Shown here: positions 43,228 to 54,720 of the stretch, piece by piece
How positions within the stretch are numbered: the stretch's first letter is position 1
How the letters are laid out: every line of letters starts with the position of its first letter
Source: Berberis thunbergii
Taxonomy: Eukaryota > Streptophyta > Magnoliopsida > Ranunculales > Berberidaceae
Reading direction: 5' to 3'
DNA: 64,000 nt
Assembly: GCA_003290165.1 (NCBI GenBank)
Contig: QNQO01005892.1
Location: forward strand, 62,001-126,000
Made by a program: the position numbers and the translations under genes
The notes under the pieces: generated by a model
The model's database searches: none
Seen by the model: only the letters and a program-made list of their open reading frames with translations
Told to the model about the DNA's origin: nothing

Positions 43228-46200
43228 ATGGCGGGCTGGAATCAGCTTTCTGAAGAACTATTCGCTAAGGGCCACAAGTTTTTTTAGGAGAGGTTTTCTG
43301 AATTGGATTCAAAAGTTCTTCGTAACATATATGGGATTCCTAATGATCTTTGCACTCTGAGTGTCGATATGATGATATTATCCCTTCCTAAGGAGTTTAT
43401 CTGTCTTTACCGAGGTATGCTTCAATCGGATGTCCACTTTCCTGTTATCAAGGCGATCTGGGAGTTTCTGACATACCTCATCATTGCACCCGTTCAACTA
43501 GTGTCAAACGGGTATAGGACTATGATTGTCATTCTGATTAGGGCTAGGAACGTTGGTGTCCGAGTATCTTCGAGGGCGATGCAATTGCTTACTTCTCCTT
43601 GGATAAACGAGCATGCGGTGTGTGTGCTGACGTCGCCAAACTGCTTTGTCAACTTGCCTGATGATTTTAAATTCTGGCAAACGTTATGTTTCATGGCTTC
43701 TGCGGACTCGACATACTTTGAGCTTGTTGGTCGTCCGATCGAGCATGAATTCAAACTATTGAGTAAGTTCGACTCCTTTTCTTGTCTTGCCTGTGTTAAC
43801 TGCATATTAGATTGATTTGTTAGGTTTTCGTAAGGAAATTTTCAACTTCACCACTTTCTCCTGAGGATAAAACAACTTTGGATGCGTTTCACGATATGCC
43901 TCGCCTGCCGATAGAGGATGTGGCTCCCATTTTGAGCATAATGGACTGTGGACCCTTTAGCATGTGGCTCCCATTTTTTTCAAAGCCAAAAAATTGAAGG
44001 TGTGTCTGCTTCGAGGAAGAGGAAACTTCCCAAGATCAAGGTTCCAAGCCCTTCAAGGAAGCAAAAATAGATAAGGCACTTCCTTCTCCCATGCATCTGA
44101 AGAGATCTCGTGTTTTGCCTAAACCTGCCCGTAGGAGGGGCGTAATGTTGTTGGGCAAGTGCCATATGAAACTGTTGTTTTCGAAGGGCGTGATGCTCAG
44201 GCCAAGACCCATATTTCCCTTCCTGACTTGGAGAGGGAGTATCTGCGGGTACGCACGATCCGGATCGGTTCTAAATTTTGAAGAACCTAACTCGAACCAT
44301 TTCAGTTTAACGGATCCGGTCCAGATTCCTTCATTTTAAACATTGGGACCGAACCTAACTCGAACCATTTTGAACAATCCGGTTCTAAACGAATCTAATG
44401 CACTGTTTAGACAATAATATAAATTCATCAACACTATTACAATGAAATTTATTAAATGAAAATATTGTTAGATCTAACCCAAAGGCCATTATGGAGGACT
44501 AAGCCAACCTGACAAGGAGATTAAAACACAATATTGTTAGATCCTTAGCTCACGCAACCACCCTTTGGTCTTCTTCACAAATCAGCCAAACAAATTCTCA
44601 ATTGCAGCCACTTTGAAGAAGTGTTGTGTACTGATATCAACCCGCATTTCAAAGCTGAATCAGAGTTTTGAACCAATGACTGTTTATGCACTGCTAAAAT
44701 GTGAGGCTGAGTTTCAACATAAAAGCTCAAAGAATTTCCCAAAGATTATATAATGAACTCTGTTCACACTAAAGTGCTTCTAGCTAATGAAAGTGTTTTA
44801 CTTGATCCCTAATGAGCTATCAATTGGTGGAATGATTGCTTAAAACTTGCAGTAATAGAATATGACAATTTCTAATTTTGATTTTGACAACATTAACAAG
44901 AGATAATCCAACACAGATCCAATAATTAACAAAAATAAGAGGCAAAAGGGCTGACCCAACAGCTCACTAGGCAGTCAATGGCCTTCACTTCAGGTGACTT
45001 AGAACCTTCCTTGAGATCAATTTCATTGCTTAAAGAACGCATCATAACCTTAGATTCTAACTTAAACCAAAAGTTCTTTCAAGCACATTACCAACAATTT
45101 TGATAGGTTCTTCTTTGGCCCAGTGTCTCTTGAAATGCATTAATTTTTCTTCCTTCAGAATATCTTATGAGGCGGGACAATATAAGAAATTTGTCTTCAG
45201 AGTGCTCTCCAGATGATGCTTTCCGAACCATCTCACTGCTTGTGTTATAGCAATTAAGTTGCGCATAAGCTCCAATACAGAACAACCACAAGCACCCTTT
45301 GTTCTTCTTCTCAAAGCAGCCAAACAAATTCTCAATTACAGCCACTTCACGCAGAGAAGCAGCTAGGAAAAGCAACAGCAACACCACCCTCTGTTTTTTT
45401 TTTACAAAATAGCTACCTTCCTCGAGCCAAATCGCACCCAAAGGAGCATCAAAATCGCACCCAAAAGAGACCCAAATTGCAGCCAAGACGAATTCGTTGT
45501 CTGTTCTCTGTCTTCACGAACCAGCTAATCAGATTCTTCACGCCTCTTCCTTCACCAAACTCAGCTACTTCCTTCTCCTCTCTTCAATGCTTTTTTCACG
45601 CAGCCAACAACTGTTCTAACGAGCAGCAGCAACAAAACACAGCAAAAGCAGAGAGAGAGGAATTCACCTTCACGAAGAGCCAACAAGAGTGAGATTCCAA
45701 CTGAGCTCTCGTCTACATAAATCAACAGCAGAGTCTTCCACGAAGAGCAGCCAGCAGACAGATTGCAACCAACTCAGAGTCAATCGCAACCAGGCAAGCA
45801 GTTGCAATGGTGTAAAAAGGTTTTGGGCTTTTTAGGGTTTTGTTACCCCAATCAAACGGGTTGGAACTGGACCGTTTAAATACAAATATTTGGAACTGGA
45901 TTTGAACCATTTCACAATGGATCCGGACTGTTTCTTAATTTACACACTAAAAAATCGAACTGTTAGGAGCCAAACAGTCTGGTTCGGTTTGGATCTATAG
46001 TTCCTCGACTTGTATGCCTACCCCTATCTGCAAATGGTGGGCGTGAAGGACGTAACCAAACAAAGTACCGAGCAGGAAAAGTTTCTGAACAAAAAGTTGC
46101 TGCAAGCGGGTGTGGAAGCTTCGTTTGGTCGTCCCTTTTCAATAAAGGACTTTGAGATGAACCCGATGAAAAGTCATCCGATCATTGACGTCATGGTGAA

Positions 46201-47553
46201 GGATCCCCTCTTCGTCGCCCAAATTGTGCTCCATCTCATTCTCGTCCTCATATTGGGTTGTCGACGGGTCCAAGGAATAACTCGTTTCCCTCTTTCTCGT
46301 CAAATGATTCTGAATCGGCGCGTGAAAGAGAGTCGATTGTTGTGGGCAAAGAGAAATTTGTTGAGGAGGGCCCTGATGCTGTGAAGACGTCCAAGGGCGG
46401 TGCTAGGGTGATTCTGGATCCGAAGGATCTCCATCCGAATGCTCAGATCAGTCTGTTTGCTCCAGACGTAGTAAGGATGAACAACCAAGCTTGGCATCAG
46501 AAGGTTGACATTTCTTACGCTTCGAGAAAACATATTAGCAGGTGGAATGACTAGCTGGCGAATTGCGCTCTAGAGCCAGTGGGAAAGCGTATGGATCAGA
46601 GACGTTTTGATCAGAGATGCTGGGATAGCATATGGATAAAGGGCAGAAACATCTTGTGGTAAGGATGTTGTACCTGAATCAAGTGGTCACAGCTGGAACT
46701 GAAGTTGAGGCCGCTCGTGAGAGAGTGTATACTATGGAGTAAGTCTTTGCAAACTTGGAGAAGTCATACTCTAAAGCTCTCTACGAGATTGAGTCGTTGA
46801 GGAAACAACTTGAAGCTTGCTCAGATACTGGAGCACAGCCTTGATGCATTAGGTAAGAGGCTCAAAAGATTCATTTGGAAACGCTTGAGTCCGACTTGGC
46901 GTGGGCAATGTCTGCAAGGGATCGGTTCGAGAATGAATTGAACCTTGTCCGCTGTGACTTGCAGCTTGCCTGTGAGATTGTGACCAGAGTGCAGGCTGAA
47001 CTGCAGGCTCCTCACTCTGAGAGGGTCAAAAGGAGTCCGAATGGACAGTCTGATATCAAAAGTTGGAGGCCGACGTTGATTTTAATGCCAAGAGTGTGCG
47101 GACTGCTGAAGAGCAGTTCCTTCTGGCATAGAATGAGCTAAGTATTGTTAATGATAAGTTGGGTGTTGAGTAGTCCAAGACTAACATGCTGGCGGGCGAA
47201 CTAGAGTGGTTGGAATAGAAGTTCGCTCAATCAAGAGAGCGTGAGGAGAAACTTCTTAAGGCCCAAGGCACATTTGAGTTCAGCATAGTCATGCATGGAA
47301 GGCTGGAGCTGTTGCATCTGATGAAGAAAGAGCATATCGACTGGGATTTTTCCTATTATAAAGAGATTGCATATGCAGAGTTTGGAGTGCCTCCGATTCA
47401 TCTGAAGAATAAGGCGACCTTGATGAGGGTGATCGAGAGACAACACGTACAGATGTGTCTCCTGTTTCTTCCCCTGCAAAGTCCATTTCTATTGTATTTG
47501 ACTTTCTTCTTGATGAGGGGTGAGCCTTGTATTTTCTTTTTGGCTTGTAAATG
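43228..47553 (+). pseudogene. Antisense extra ORF of element B (putative gypsy type transposon domain)
   Basis: It starts MAGWNQLSEELFAKG at 43228, with a TAG at about 43285. The long frame 43303-43762 carries the PF04195 core: RNIYGIPNDLCTLSVD, GMLQSDVHFPVIKAIWEFL, APVQLVSNGYRTM. A 61-bp intron is likely at 43763-43823 (gtaagt donor, ttgttag acceptor). At 44247 a hAT-like insertion interrupts it; the frame resumes at 46032 with MVGVKDVTKQ. Downstream come helical pieces (LESDLAWAMSARDRFENEL, about 46880-46940) and a C-terminal piece (47291-47553) with HIDWDFSYYKEIAYAEFGVPP. Several stops are present. This family has no known biochemical role. Confidence 0.7.
44247..46023. mobile_element. hAT-like non-autonomous insertion inside the antisense ORF of B
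   Basis: The 1.8-kb insertion is flanked by GTATCTGC (44239-44246) and CTATCTGC (46024-46031), an imperfect 8-bp duplication as hAT elements make. Ends are short inverted repeats: GGGTACGCAC on the left and GGGGTAGGCA on the right (reverse complement). Both ends carry the ggatcggttctaa or ggttcggtttggat words common in plant hAT-related elements. No transposase is seen. A 45-bp direct repeat (agccaaacaaattctcaatt, 44582 and 45320) lies inside. Confidence 0.7.
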
Positions 47554-47824
47554 AATAGTACTTGGTACCTGTTTGTTTTTCCTTTGTTTTTTCTACTAGC
47601 TTTTACCCACTTTGTCTTATTTCGACATTTTGTCTCTGCAAGCCTAGGAAGCTTTATGATTAATCCACTGGTGAGAGTTCTGACGTCTTGCGCTGCAATA
47701 GTTTGTGCAGTTCTGGATAGAATCCTTTTAGAGATCAGGGAGTGTAATACACCCTTTGTCTGGCAGTTTGGTTGTATGTTGAGCCAATAGTTGTTGTTGT
47801 TGTTATAAGCGAATTAGTCAGATT

Positions 47825-48870
47825 GTGGTCCCATCACATGCACCATTGTAGATGATTGGACAATAGTCCTCGCGATGAAGAGCTTTGACTGGACTTTTGA
47901 CTCGTTTTACCTGCTATTCGTATAATAGGCTTAGTTGGACAAGCGGTTGTTATCGCCAGCTATAATTGACTAAATCGGGTTCAGGTTTCGGCGACCATGG
48001 TGGTCCCTGGCAAGCCATCTTGATCAGGCATCGACGACACTGAATAGACTCCCACTTTCCAACCCATTTTGATCCGCTCGTGGCGGACTAAGAATTGGAA
48101 CGAGCCAAAAGTTATCATCATCAATCATTCTGACTAAACTTTGATGGGGTTTGGCGATCATTCTCTATAGTTGGCCAATGATCCTTGGTAAGCCGTCTTC
48201 ACCAAGCTACATGGGCACTAACTAAGCTCCCACTTTTCTAAGTCGTTGTAATCAGCACGCAGCGAACTAGGCTTTGAGGAGATCAAAGCCATCGTCATCA
48301 GTGGCCATTGACTAAGCTTTGGTCGGATTTCGGCAATCACTGTCTGCATACGAGTAGTGACCCCTGGCAAGCGATCTTAATCAGACGTCGAGAGCACTGA
48401 CTAGACTCGAACTTTCTTAGCCATCGGAATCCGTTATTTGCAGATAAGGCTTCGAGCAGACCAGAAGCCATCATCGTCGGTCGTCACTGACTATGATTTG
48501 GTTGGATTCGGTCACTATTGCCCATATTTGTACAATGATCCCTGGTAAGCCATCTCGATCAGGCAGCAGAGCGTTGATTAGGCTGCCACTCTCTAAACTG
48601 TTGACACCCATTTAGTTTAACAGACTAGGCGTTAGAATGTACCAGAAACTATCGTTATAGATCAAAATCAACTAAGCTTTTGGTTAGGTTCGACAACCAT
48701 TATCTATAGTTGGACAATGGTCCCTGGCAAGCCGTCGTGGTTAGGTACTACAAACACTGACTAAGCTGCCACTCTTTCACCCATCGTCATCCACTTTTGG
48801 TGGGCTAGGTGTTAGAGCGGACCAAAAGCTATTGTAATTAGTTGGAGCTAACTAAGCTTTGGTCAGAATA
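47825..48870. repeat. Tandem array of about 175-bp units with a hairpin (element B 3'UTR)
   Basis: About six units. Pairs: GATCATT/AATGATC (48156-48162, 48177-48183), TCACT/AGTGA (48337-48341, 48356-48360) and ACCATT/AATGGT (48696-48701, 48716-48721); others are degenerate. Each is followed by a ccctggcaagcc block and a gcactgactaagctcccact-like block. The unit design matches the arrays of A and C. Confidence 0.8.
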
Positions 48871-50436
48871 AGATTTTGGGCGTGTAAGTCTGACTTGGGT
48901 GTCCTGACTTACTTAGTTCGCCTGGCGGTCTGATTTCAGAGTCGGATCGATTGATCGGACTAATAATAGATTGACCGGCTTTAATGAACAACAACGAAAT
49001 AATAATAGAGTTGATGTATTGGATTTAATGATAATATTTTGTGGGCGCGCTCCTTATTCTACTGGTGTTCATGGCCTTTGTTGTTTGTTCCTTTGCATGT
49101 GATGGGTCAGATCTGGCTGCTCATAAGCTTGGGCCCATTAGTGGAAGGGCCCAATTAGAAAAAAAATTGTATATCAGCATGTCAGGATACGACGCATATT
49201 GCGAGATAGTTCAGTATCGATTACTCCCTCCAATTAATGGGGCTGCTTGGAGGGTCATTAATTTGAAATATGTAGACTTGTGCAGTTGCAGTTGGAACCG
49301 TCATTTTCTCGATTACCCATACAACATTTAATGTTGAACTAACTGTTGGCTGACGTTTCTTTGTAAAGCATTACGCCTATATATAGGTTGGCTATTCTGC
49401 ATTCAAGCACTATAATGAGAATAGTAGAACATGTTAATCAAATGCATCTTACCAGAAAATTTGTTTTGAGTTTTCCAAAGGCTGAAGAAAGATCTCCCTC
49501 ACTGGAGTCTTCGATTGTTCTAACATTTGCACCGATGAGTCTTGAGAAGATTTGTTATTATGAGGTGTCGCCTAATTTGGGTGAGCACCCCATTGATCTC
49601 GTGAGATCTTGTAATATCTTTTTATATTTCGAAGAAGTACAGACTCTCCCTCAAAAGACAGTTATGTCTTCTATTTTCTGTCGTTTCACACATGATGCCA
49701 CAGTCGGAAAGAAGGTTGACGGAACGGAGCTCTGATGGAAGCGACCTTCGATTTTGGGTTAGTCATTTCACAGCTCCTCAAGCACTCCTTTCTTGAGATA
49801 CACCCTCGTTCATCTCCTTCTGTTCCAGTTTAAGTTCCCTTCATAGGGCAGGTCGGCGGGTTGAAGACGTCTGCACTTCATTTCAAAGTTCATGTTGCCA
49901 CCTTCCAATCATCCCTGTAAGGTGATTTGACGAAGCAATGAATTGAGTGTGTTCCTTCGCCTTTTGTTGTAGATGTTTTACTTTTACCACCTTCTCTTCT
50001 GGATGCGGATTAGCATTTCAGAATCTCTACGCTAGTTTCAGAGGATAGATACTTGCATTGGACTTAGATACGTGTAGTGTATAAACTAATGTATTAGTTG
50101 TCGGCAAGATTTGTAATAACTCTCATTGCAATCACTAAAATTTGCTTTATTTCTAGAATGTGTTTGGTATGAACAATTCTTCTAAACTGAAATGAAAATC
50201 AGAAAACAAAAATCGAAATCAAAACAACAAATAATTTAACTCCGAGTGGGGACTAAGCTAACCCGGCCATGAAGGAGGCACAAATGGTCCTGGCTCAGAT
50301 TGCATGGTCCCTCTAGCGAAGTGTTTGTTTAAGCTAGTGAAGTGAACTTCGTGTTGGCGGGCAGTTCCTTGCTGATTAACAGTTTTTGGAGTAGGTGCTC
50401 GTTCGCTGAAGTATCGTTACTTAGCTCTTTATTAGT
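48871..50436. other. Unassigned interior of element B
   Basis: Between the 3'UTR array and the protease, where RT, RNase H and integrase should lie. I see none of their motifs on either strand. Plus-strand frames at 49041-49331 and 49388-49735 are open but unlike anything I know. A deletion or replacement of pol is the simplest reading. Confidence 0.5.
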
Positions 50437-50439
50437 CTA

Positions 50440-51139
50440 TATTGCACTGCTAACTCTGACCTCTGGCTCTCCGCATAGTTGCACTTTGGTTAGCAGAGCT
50501 CCTCCACCCTCATAAAGTGATTCTCCTCTTTTGTCTAGGCCTGGTGCCTGACATGTTGGTTCTGTAGGCCCGAGCTGCAATTGGCAACAATTTAGCTGCT
50601 TCGGGGCTGCATAATGGCAATTTCTTGTTGCGGGTTGATCTTTTCGGATAGTTCCTTGGGCCTGGTTGGTTGTATATTTTATACATTGGTGCAGAGTGGA
50701 AACCACTGCCTCCATATGATGAAGCCAAGACCTTCCTAGAATAATGGTTTAGGTAGACAGCATGTCAACCACCATTAACTCTAGGACAAGGTATTTCCGT
50801 AATTGTGGCTCTCCCGCCACCACCATTAGATTGATCTTCCTGATGGGGAAGCACTTCTTTCCACTAAATCCGACCATGGGGTGGGTGACGGGGTTAAGCT
50901 TTCTCCTGTAGTTGAATGTTGCTGAATGCGCTGAGGAATAGGACATTGAGTGAGCTTCCTGTGTCCACCAAGGCTCTATTTACTTCCCACCTAGCGATGA
51001 GGACGGAAATGACCAGGGCATCATTGTAAGGAGAATGTAACCCCTGGAGATCCCTTTCCGTAAACCTCAGTGATGGGATCGAGTTGTAAACTAGTGTATG
51101 TTGCACTTGTCGATCCTTATACCGATATGGTGTCCGCAT
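50440..51139 (-). pseudogene. Protease of element B, broken
   Basis: On the minus strand: VISVLIARWEVNRALVDTGSS (51030-50965) with the intact D-T-G active site, then NVLFLSAFS. After frame changes come VGFSGKKCFP (50875-50845), a GRPWLH-like stretch in the wrong frame, and AVVSTLHQCIKY (50710-50670). The order is that of Tat proteases. No RT follows. Confidence 0.8.
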
Positions 51140-51702
51140 CTCGGTTAGTGTCCTCTTGCGGGATCTATTAGGTTGCTCCCCTTCGCGTGGAGGACATAAA
51201 TTACGCCAGGAACTTGTTTTTCAATATCCTTGACAATGACTATTTTTTTTCTTTGCTCAGCCTTGCCTCCTGCTCGAGCCTAAGAACTCCTTAGCTTGCC
51301 TTTCCTAATCCAGTACTCGACTTCTCCTCTGAGTTTTCTGCAATCCTCGTATCATAACCGACTTCCTTGTGGTAGGCACATTATTTGTTATTGTCGCACC
51401 GAGCAGGGTTTCCTTCCCACTAAGACGTCCACTTCATCTCTTCCCAATCCTTAATGGAATCAAAGATGTCGGACAAACTGATATTGAGAGGAGTGACAGA
51501 CCTGGATCCAACATAATTAGAGGCTTTATCCGGCCTTGTACGGCCCGAGTCAGTTTTGTTTTCTACGCACTTCTTCTTGTTCCTGTCATCGCCTTTTTCT
51601 TGTCCTTGGGGGCAGAAGGTTTCTTCTCTGACTCTGCTTCCTTCTTAGCAGCTAGCATCTAATCAAGAGTAATATATCTATGGGCATTCATGAGCAAGTC
51701 TG

Positions 51703-52573
51703 TCATATTGGTTGGGGGTCTACGGTAAGGAAGTCGTAGAACTTGCTTTTTTTCAGACCCAAAGTGAAAATTGTGATGGTGGTGTCATCACTACAACCAT
51801 CGATGAGGGTCAACTCATCATTGAAACGAGTGACATGTTCATTCAACGTCTTATTTTGTTTTTGTTTTAGGGTTAGCAGATAATGCAAGCCCTTCCTGAG
51901 TCGTTGGCTGCCCACGAAGCGTGTGAGGAACGCCATCGCCAACGTCTGGAATGAATCGATAAATTTCATAGAGAGGTAGTGGAACCACGTCAGTTCTGAC
52001 GTCTTCAAGATGGCAGTGAACGATCGGTACATTATCGCATCAGACCCTTCATTGATTGCCATAACATGCTGGAAGTGGAGCAAGCGATCAAAGGGGTCTC
52101 TTGTCCCATCGTAAAACTCCAGCTTCGATGGTGTGTATTTATTTGGCAATGGTTCTTCCATGATATGATCCATGAACGGAGGGACCGTGAGATTAAACTG
52201 CATGTCTGGGTTCGTGGCCTCGTTACCGATGGGGTTGTGCGAGACGTGTCTGTCGGCTCTAGACGTTGGGTCTGTATTGGCTGCTCCTGCACCTCTAGTC
52301 CATTGAGAAGCTTCTGGGGTAGCGCGACTCTCCTGAACGTGTTCTCTAGAGCTCTCTGAGACTAGGCCCTTTGCTGCTCGCGGTCTCCTTCTGTAGGTGG
52401 AGGGTTCCATTGTTTGAGTGCCTCTAGCACCTCTGCCATTTGTTATATCTAGGTTGACAGTAGATCCACCCTCGGGTCCCCCGTGGTGGTGGTGGAATGG
52501 GCGGCGTTCTGCCGATTTGAGCGTTCGAGGGTTCCACAACATCTCCATTGTTGCGAGACCTAGTTGCCACCAT
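51703..52573 (-). pseudogene. Gag of element B
   Basis: The start MVATRSRNNGD lies at 52573, with one frameshift within the first 30 codons; a 281-codon open frame then runs from 52548 to 51703. It contains TPSKLEFYDGTRDPFDRLLHF (about 52145-52085), the capsid block typical of Tat gag, then FIDSFQTLAMAFLTRFVGSQR and LKKSKFYDFLTVDPQPI. A CxxH-type piece (CAYHKEVGYDT) follows in another frame near 51350. It is the best-kept Tat gag in the window and could nearly make protein. Confidence 0.85.
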
Positions 52574-52630
52574 CTTTATGGTTCTCTGGGAAAGGTGGTA
52601 CTACTGTTTCTTTTGAGGAACCTTGTCATT

Positions 52631-52649
52631 TCGCACAGACGGCGCCAAA
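52631..52649 (-). promoter_or_regulatory. Primer-binding site of element B
   Basis: TTTGGCGCCGTCTGTGCGA on the minus strand lies four bases from the 5' LTR end. Its TGGCGCCGT core matches the 3' end of plant tRNA-Asp. Confidence 0.75.
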
Positions 52650-52653
52650 CTAA

Positions 52654-53310
52654 TGTAGTCGATTCCTACTCTCCTTCCTCACTGTTTACCTAGACCTGCA
52701 CAAGTAGCACATATGAGCGAAGGACCAGCATGCGGCGGCCGCTAGCACTCCGATGCTTAAGTTAGATAAGACTTAAGAGAAACTTAAAGTTGTAAATTGG
52801 GATTATGTAACGTACTTTAAGGTCATTGACCTTATCTCCCTTTTATAGTGTGAGAGTCCTTGTTCGGCTAGGTATTTGATTGCATAGTTTAGGGAAAGAG
52901 ATCTTGTTGGAAATCCTTTCCTATTTGGGAGCTATTCATGTGGGATAGTTTCCCCACACGACTTGTGTTCCTAAATTTACGGGAGATATTTTTCTTTCTA
53001 AGGGTTGTCCATGCAAGGAAGTTTCCTTACCCAACTTATACTCTAGTATTTGTTTCCTAGTCGCAACCAATGTACCACTGACCTACCTGTCTTGGGTCAA
53101 TCCCCCAGATACTTGCCTTATCAGGGCTTACAAGTATTTGGCTTGACCGCGTGATGTAGTGGCATTGCAATTCGAGTCCAACGTTTTGAAATCTGCCTGC
53201 AGTGGGCTTAATGTTGTTTGGGCCTTGCTGAATTGAGTACGTAATCGTGCTTGCTTTGTTCTGTTGACGAGATTATCATGAGATGTGTATGGTGCTGATC
53301 AAAGGATGGA
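52654..53310 (-). repeat. 5' LTR of element B
   Basis: It starts TGTAGTCGATTCC on the plus strand and matches 312-973. The TATA box is TATAAAAG on the minus strand (52840-52847). The last 20 or so bases at the right end do not match the other LTRs, so the exact border with the chromovirus relic (53300-53336) and any target duplication are unclear. Confidence 0.75.
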
Positions 53311-53321
53311 TATGCTGCGTC

Positions 53322-54320
53322 TCGTGGCATATCATGTATTTTAGTCGTTGAGGAGCGTTTACCTAAATATGGCCATTTCTTTGCTCTTGCACATCCGCAA
53401 TGCAACTATAGTTGCAAAATTATTTTTTTCATAATATTTTGAAGCTTCACAGGTTGTTGAAATCAATTGTCAATAATCGACTTGCAACTTTTACTAGCAA
53501 TTTTTTGTGTAAATTGTTTAAATTACATAATAAAAGTTGTGCATGAGTTATAGTTATCGTTCCCAAACAGATCATCAGTCTGAGATCATGAATAGAACTT
53601 TGAAAGCTTATCTTTGCTACTTCAGTGCGGACCATCCTTAGAAGTGGGTCGAATGGCTGAATATTGTCACCACACCAACATCCTTTCTTCAGCAAAAATG
53701 TCCCCATTTAAGTTGGTGTATGGGCAAAAACTGCCTTCTTTATTATTCTCTATTATAGAGTTGACTGTGTGCAAGCTATTGACGAAGTATTAAAAGAACA
53801 TCAATCTGTCGTAGCTCTTCTGAAACAAAAATTGGTACCGGCTTAATCTAGGATAATAAGTTACGCGAATTTGTAGTAGACGTACAAGGAATTTTGGTGG
53901 GAGATTGGGTTTACTTGCGACTTTAGCCATATCCACAAACTTCATTAGTGCTCTGACGAGCAAAGAAGTTGTGGCCAAAATTTTATGGGTTATACCAAGT
54001 TGTTGAACAAATACGTCAACTTGCGTATTGCTTGGATTTACTTGGAACTATAAATCCAAGACTTTCATGTCTCATACCTTAAAGAGGCATTTGAGAACAA
54101 TAGTCCAACATCAGGAAATTACACAACCAGGTCAATTGAAGAAAATCATGAAGTTCAACCTTATCCAAAAACTATCTTATACTTAGATTACTAAATCACT
54201 CGCAAAGGTCGTCATGAAAACTACAAGGTTTTGGTGCAATGGACATGTGGATGCCACGTGGATGAACAATAGTAAATTCGTGCATATTTCAATCTTGAGG
54301 ACAAGGTTATTCTATGTGGG
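53322..54320 (+). pseudogene. Chromovirus-type integrase relic
   Basis: The stretch begins in the catalytic core with RLPKYGHFFALAHP (53355-53395) and continues with MSPFKLVYGQKLPSLL (53700-53750), a GDWVYLRL-like block (about 53900) and C-terminal pieces ending near a DATWMNNSKFVH-like chromodomain motif (54255-54290), all in shifting frames. The 5' part of the element is absent. Chromodomain-bearing integrases mark the chromovirus branch of Ty3/gypsy. Confidence 0.7.
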
Positions 54321-54325
54321 AGGAT

Positions 54326-54720
54326 TGATACGTGCATAATTTATGTCCAACTAGTGTAAATGTTGGTTTAGTCATGGCCCTGCCACATGTTTAGTAGTTG
54401 CTATGCAAGTCTTTCTATGAAGTAGTTGTTGAAGCAGTCGGAAGAAGTAGTAGTAGTAGTAGTAATAATAGTAAGTAGTGGCTTGTGGTTGTTAGTTTGT
54501 TTGAGTCCATAATGTTTAGTTTGTAACTGATAATGGGATATGTTCCATATTTATTTAAGAAAACCAATGAGAATGTTCTCTCATTCATTGGAGTGTTTTC
54601 GTGGTCCCAATCTTCTTGATCTCTAAATTCTATCTTTTTTCTTTTCCCTTACTCTTGCGACGCGTGAGGTCTTTGGTTCAAGTTCAGGACGGCCCAACTG
54701 CACCAGGGAAGGGAGAAAAA
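54326..54720 (+). repeat. Probable 3' LTR of the chromovirus relic
   Basis: TGATACGTGCATAATT follows the purine tract TGTGGGAGGAT directly after the integrase relic, as a 3' LTR should. A (GTA)n run lies at 54444-54478. The right border is not clear because no second LTR is present. Confidence 0.45.

Larger units (their letters stand above)
42256..53310 (-). mobile_element. Element B: Tat-lineage retrotransposon lacking RT and integrase
   Basis: It reads on the minus strand. 5' LTR 52654 to about 53310, primer-binding site 52631-52649, gag 52573-51703 and onward, protease about 51140-50440, an unassigned part (48950-50430), tandem-repeat 3'UTR (47825-48870), antisense ORF on the plus strand (43228-47553, split by a hAT-like element), purine tract, and 3' LTR 42256-42932. 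No RT, RNase H or integrase motif was found. Gag and protease make it more than a bare LTR carrier. It is inserted beside or into a chromovirus relic on the right. Confidence 0.83.

Noticed and set aside
45088..45486. 132-codon minus-strand ORF in the hAT-like insertion
   Set aside because: No motif, low-complexity hydrophobic run, and no sign of transposase; probably chance.
53310..53351. GTTGA as a target duplication of element B (42251-42255 and 53347-53351)
   Set aside because: The right copy lies about 40 bp beyond the end of LTR similarity and inside integrase-like sequence, so it is most likely chance.
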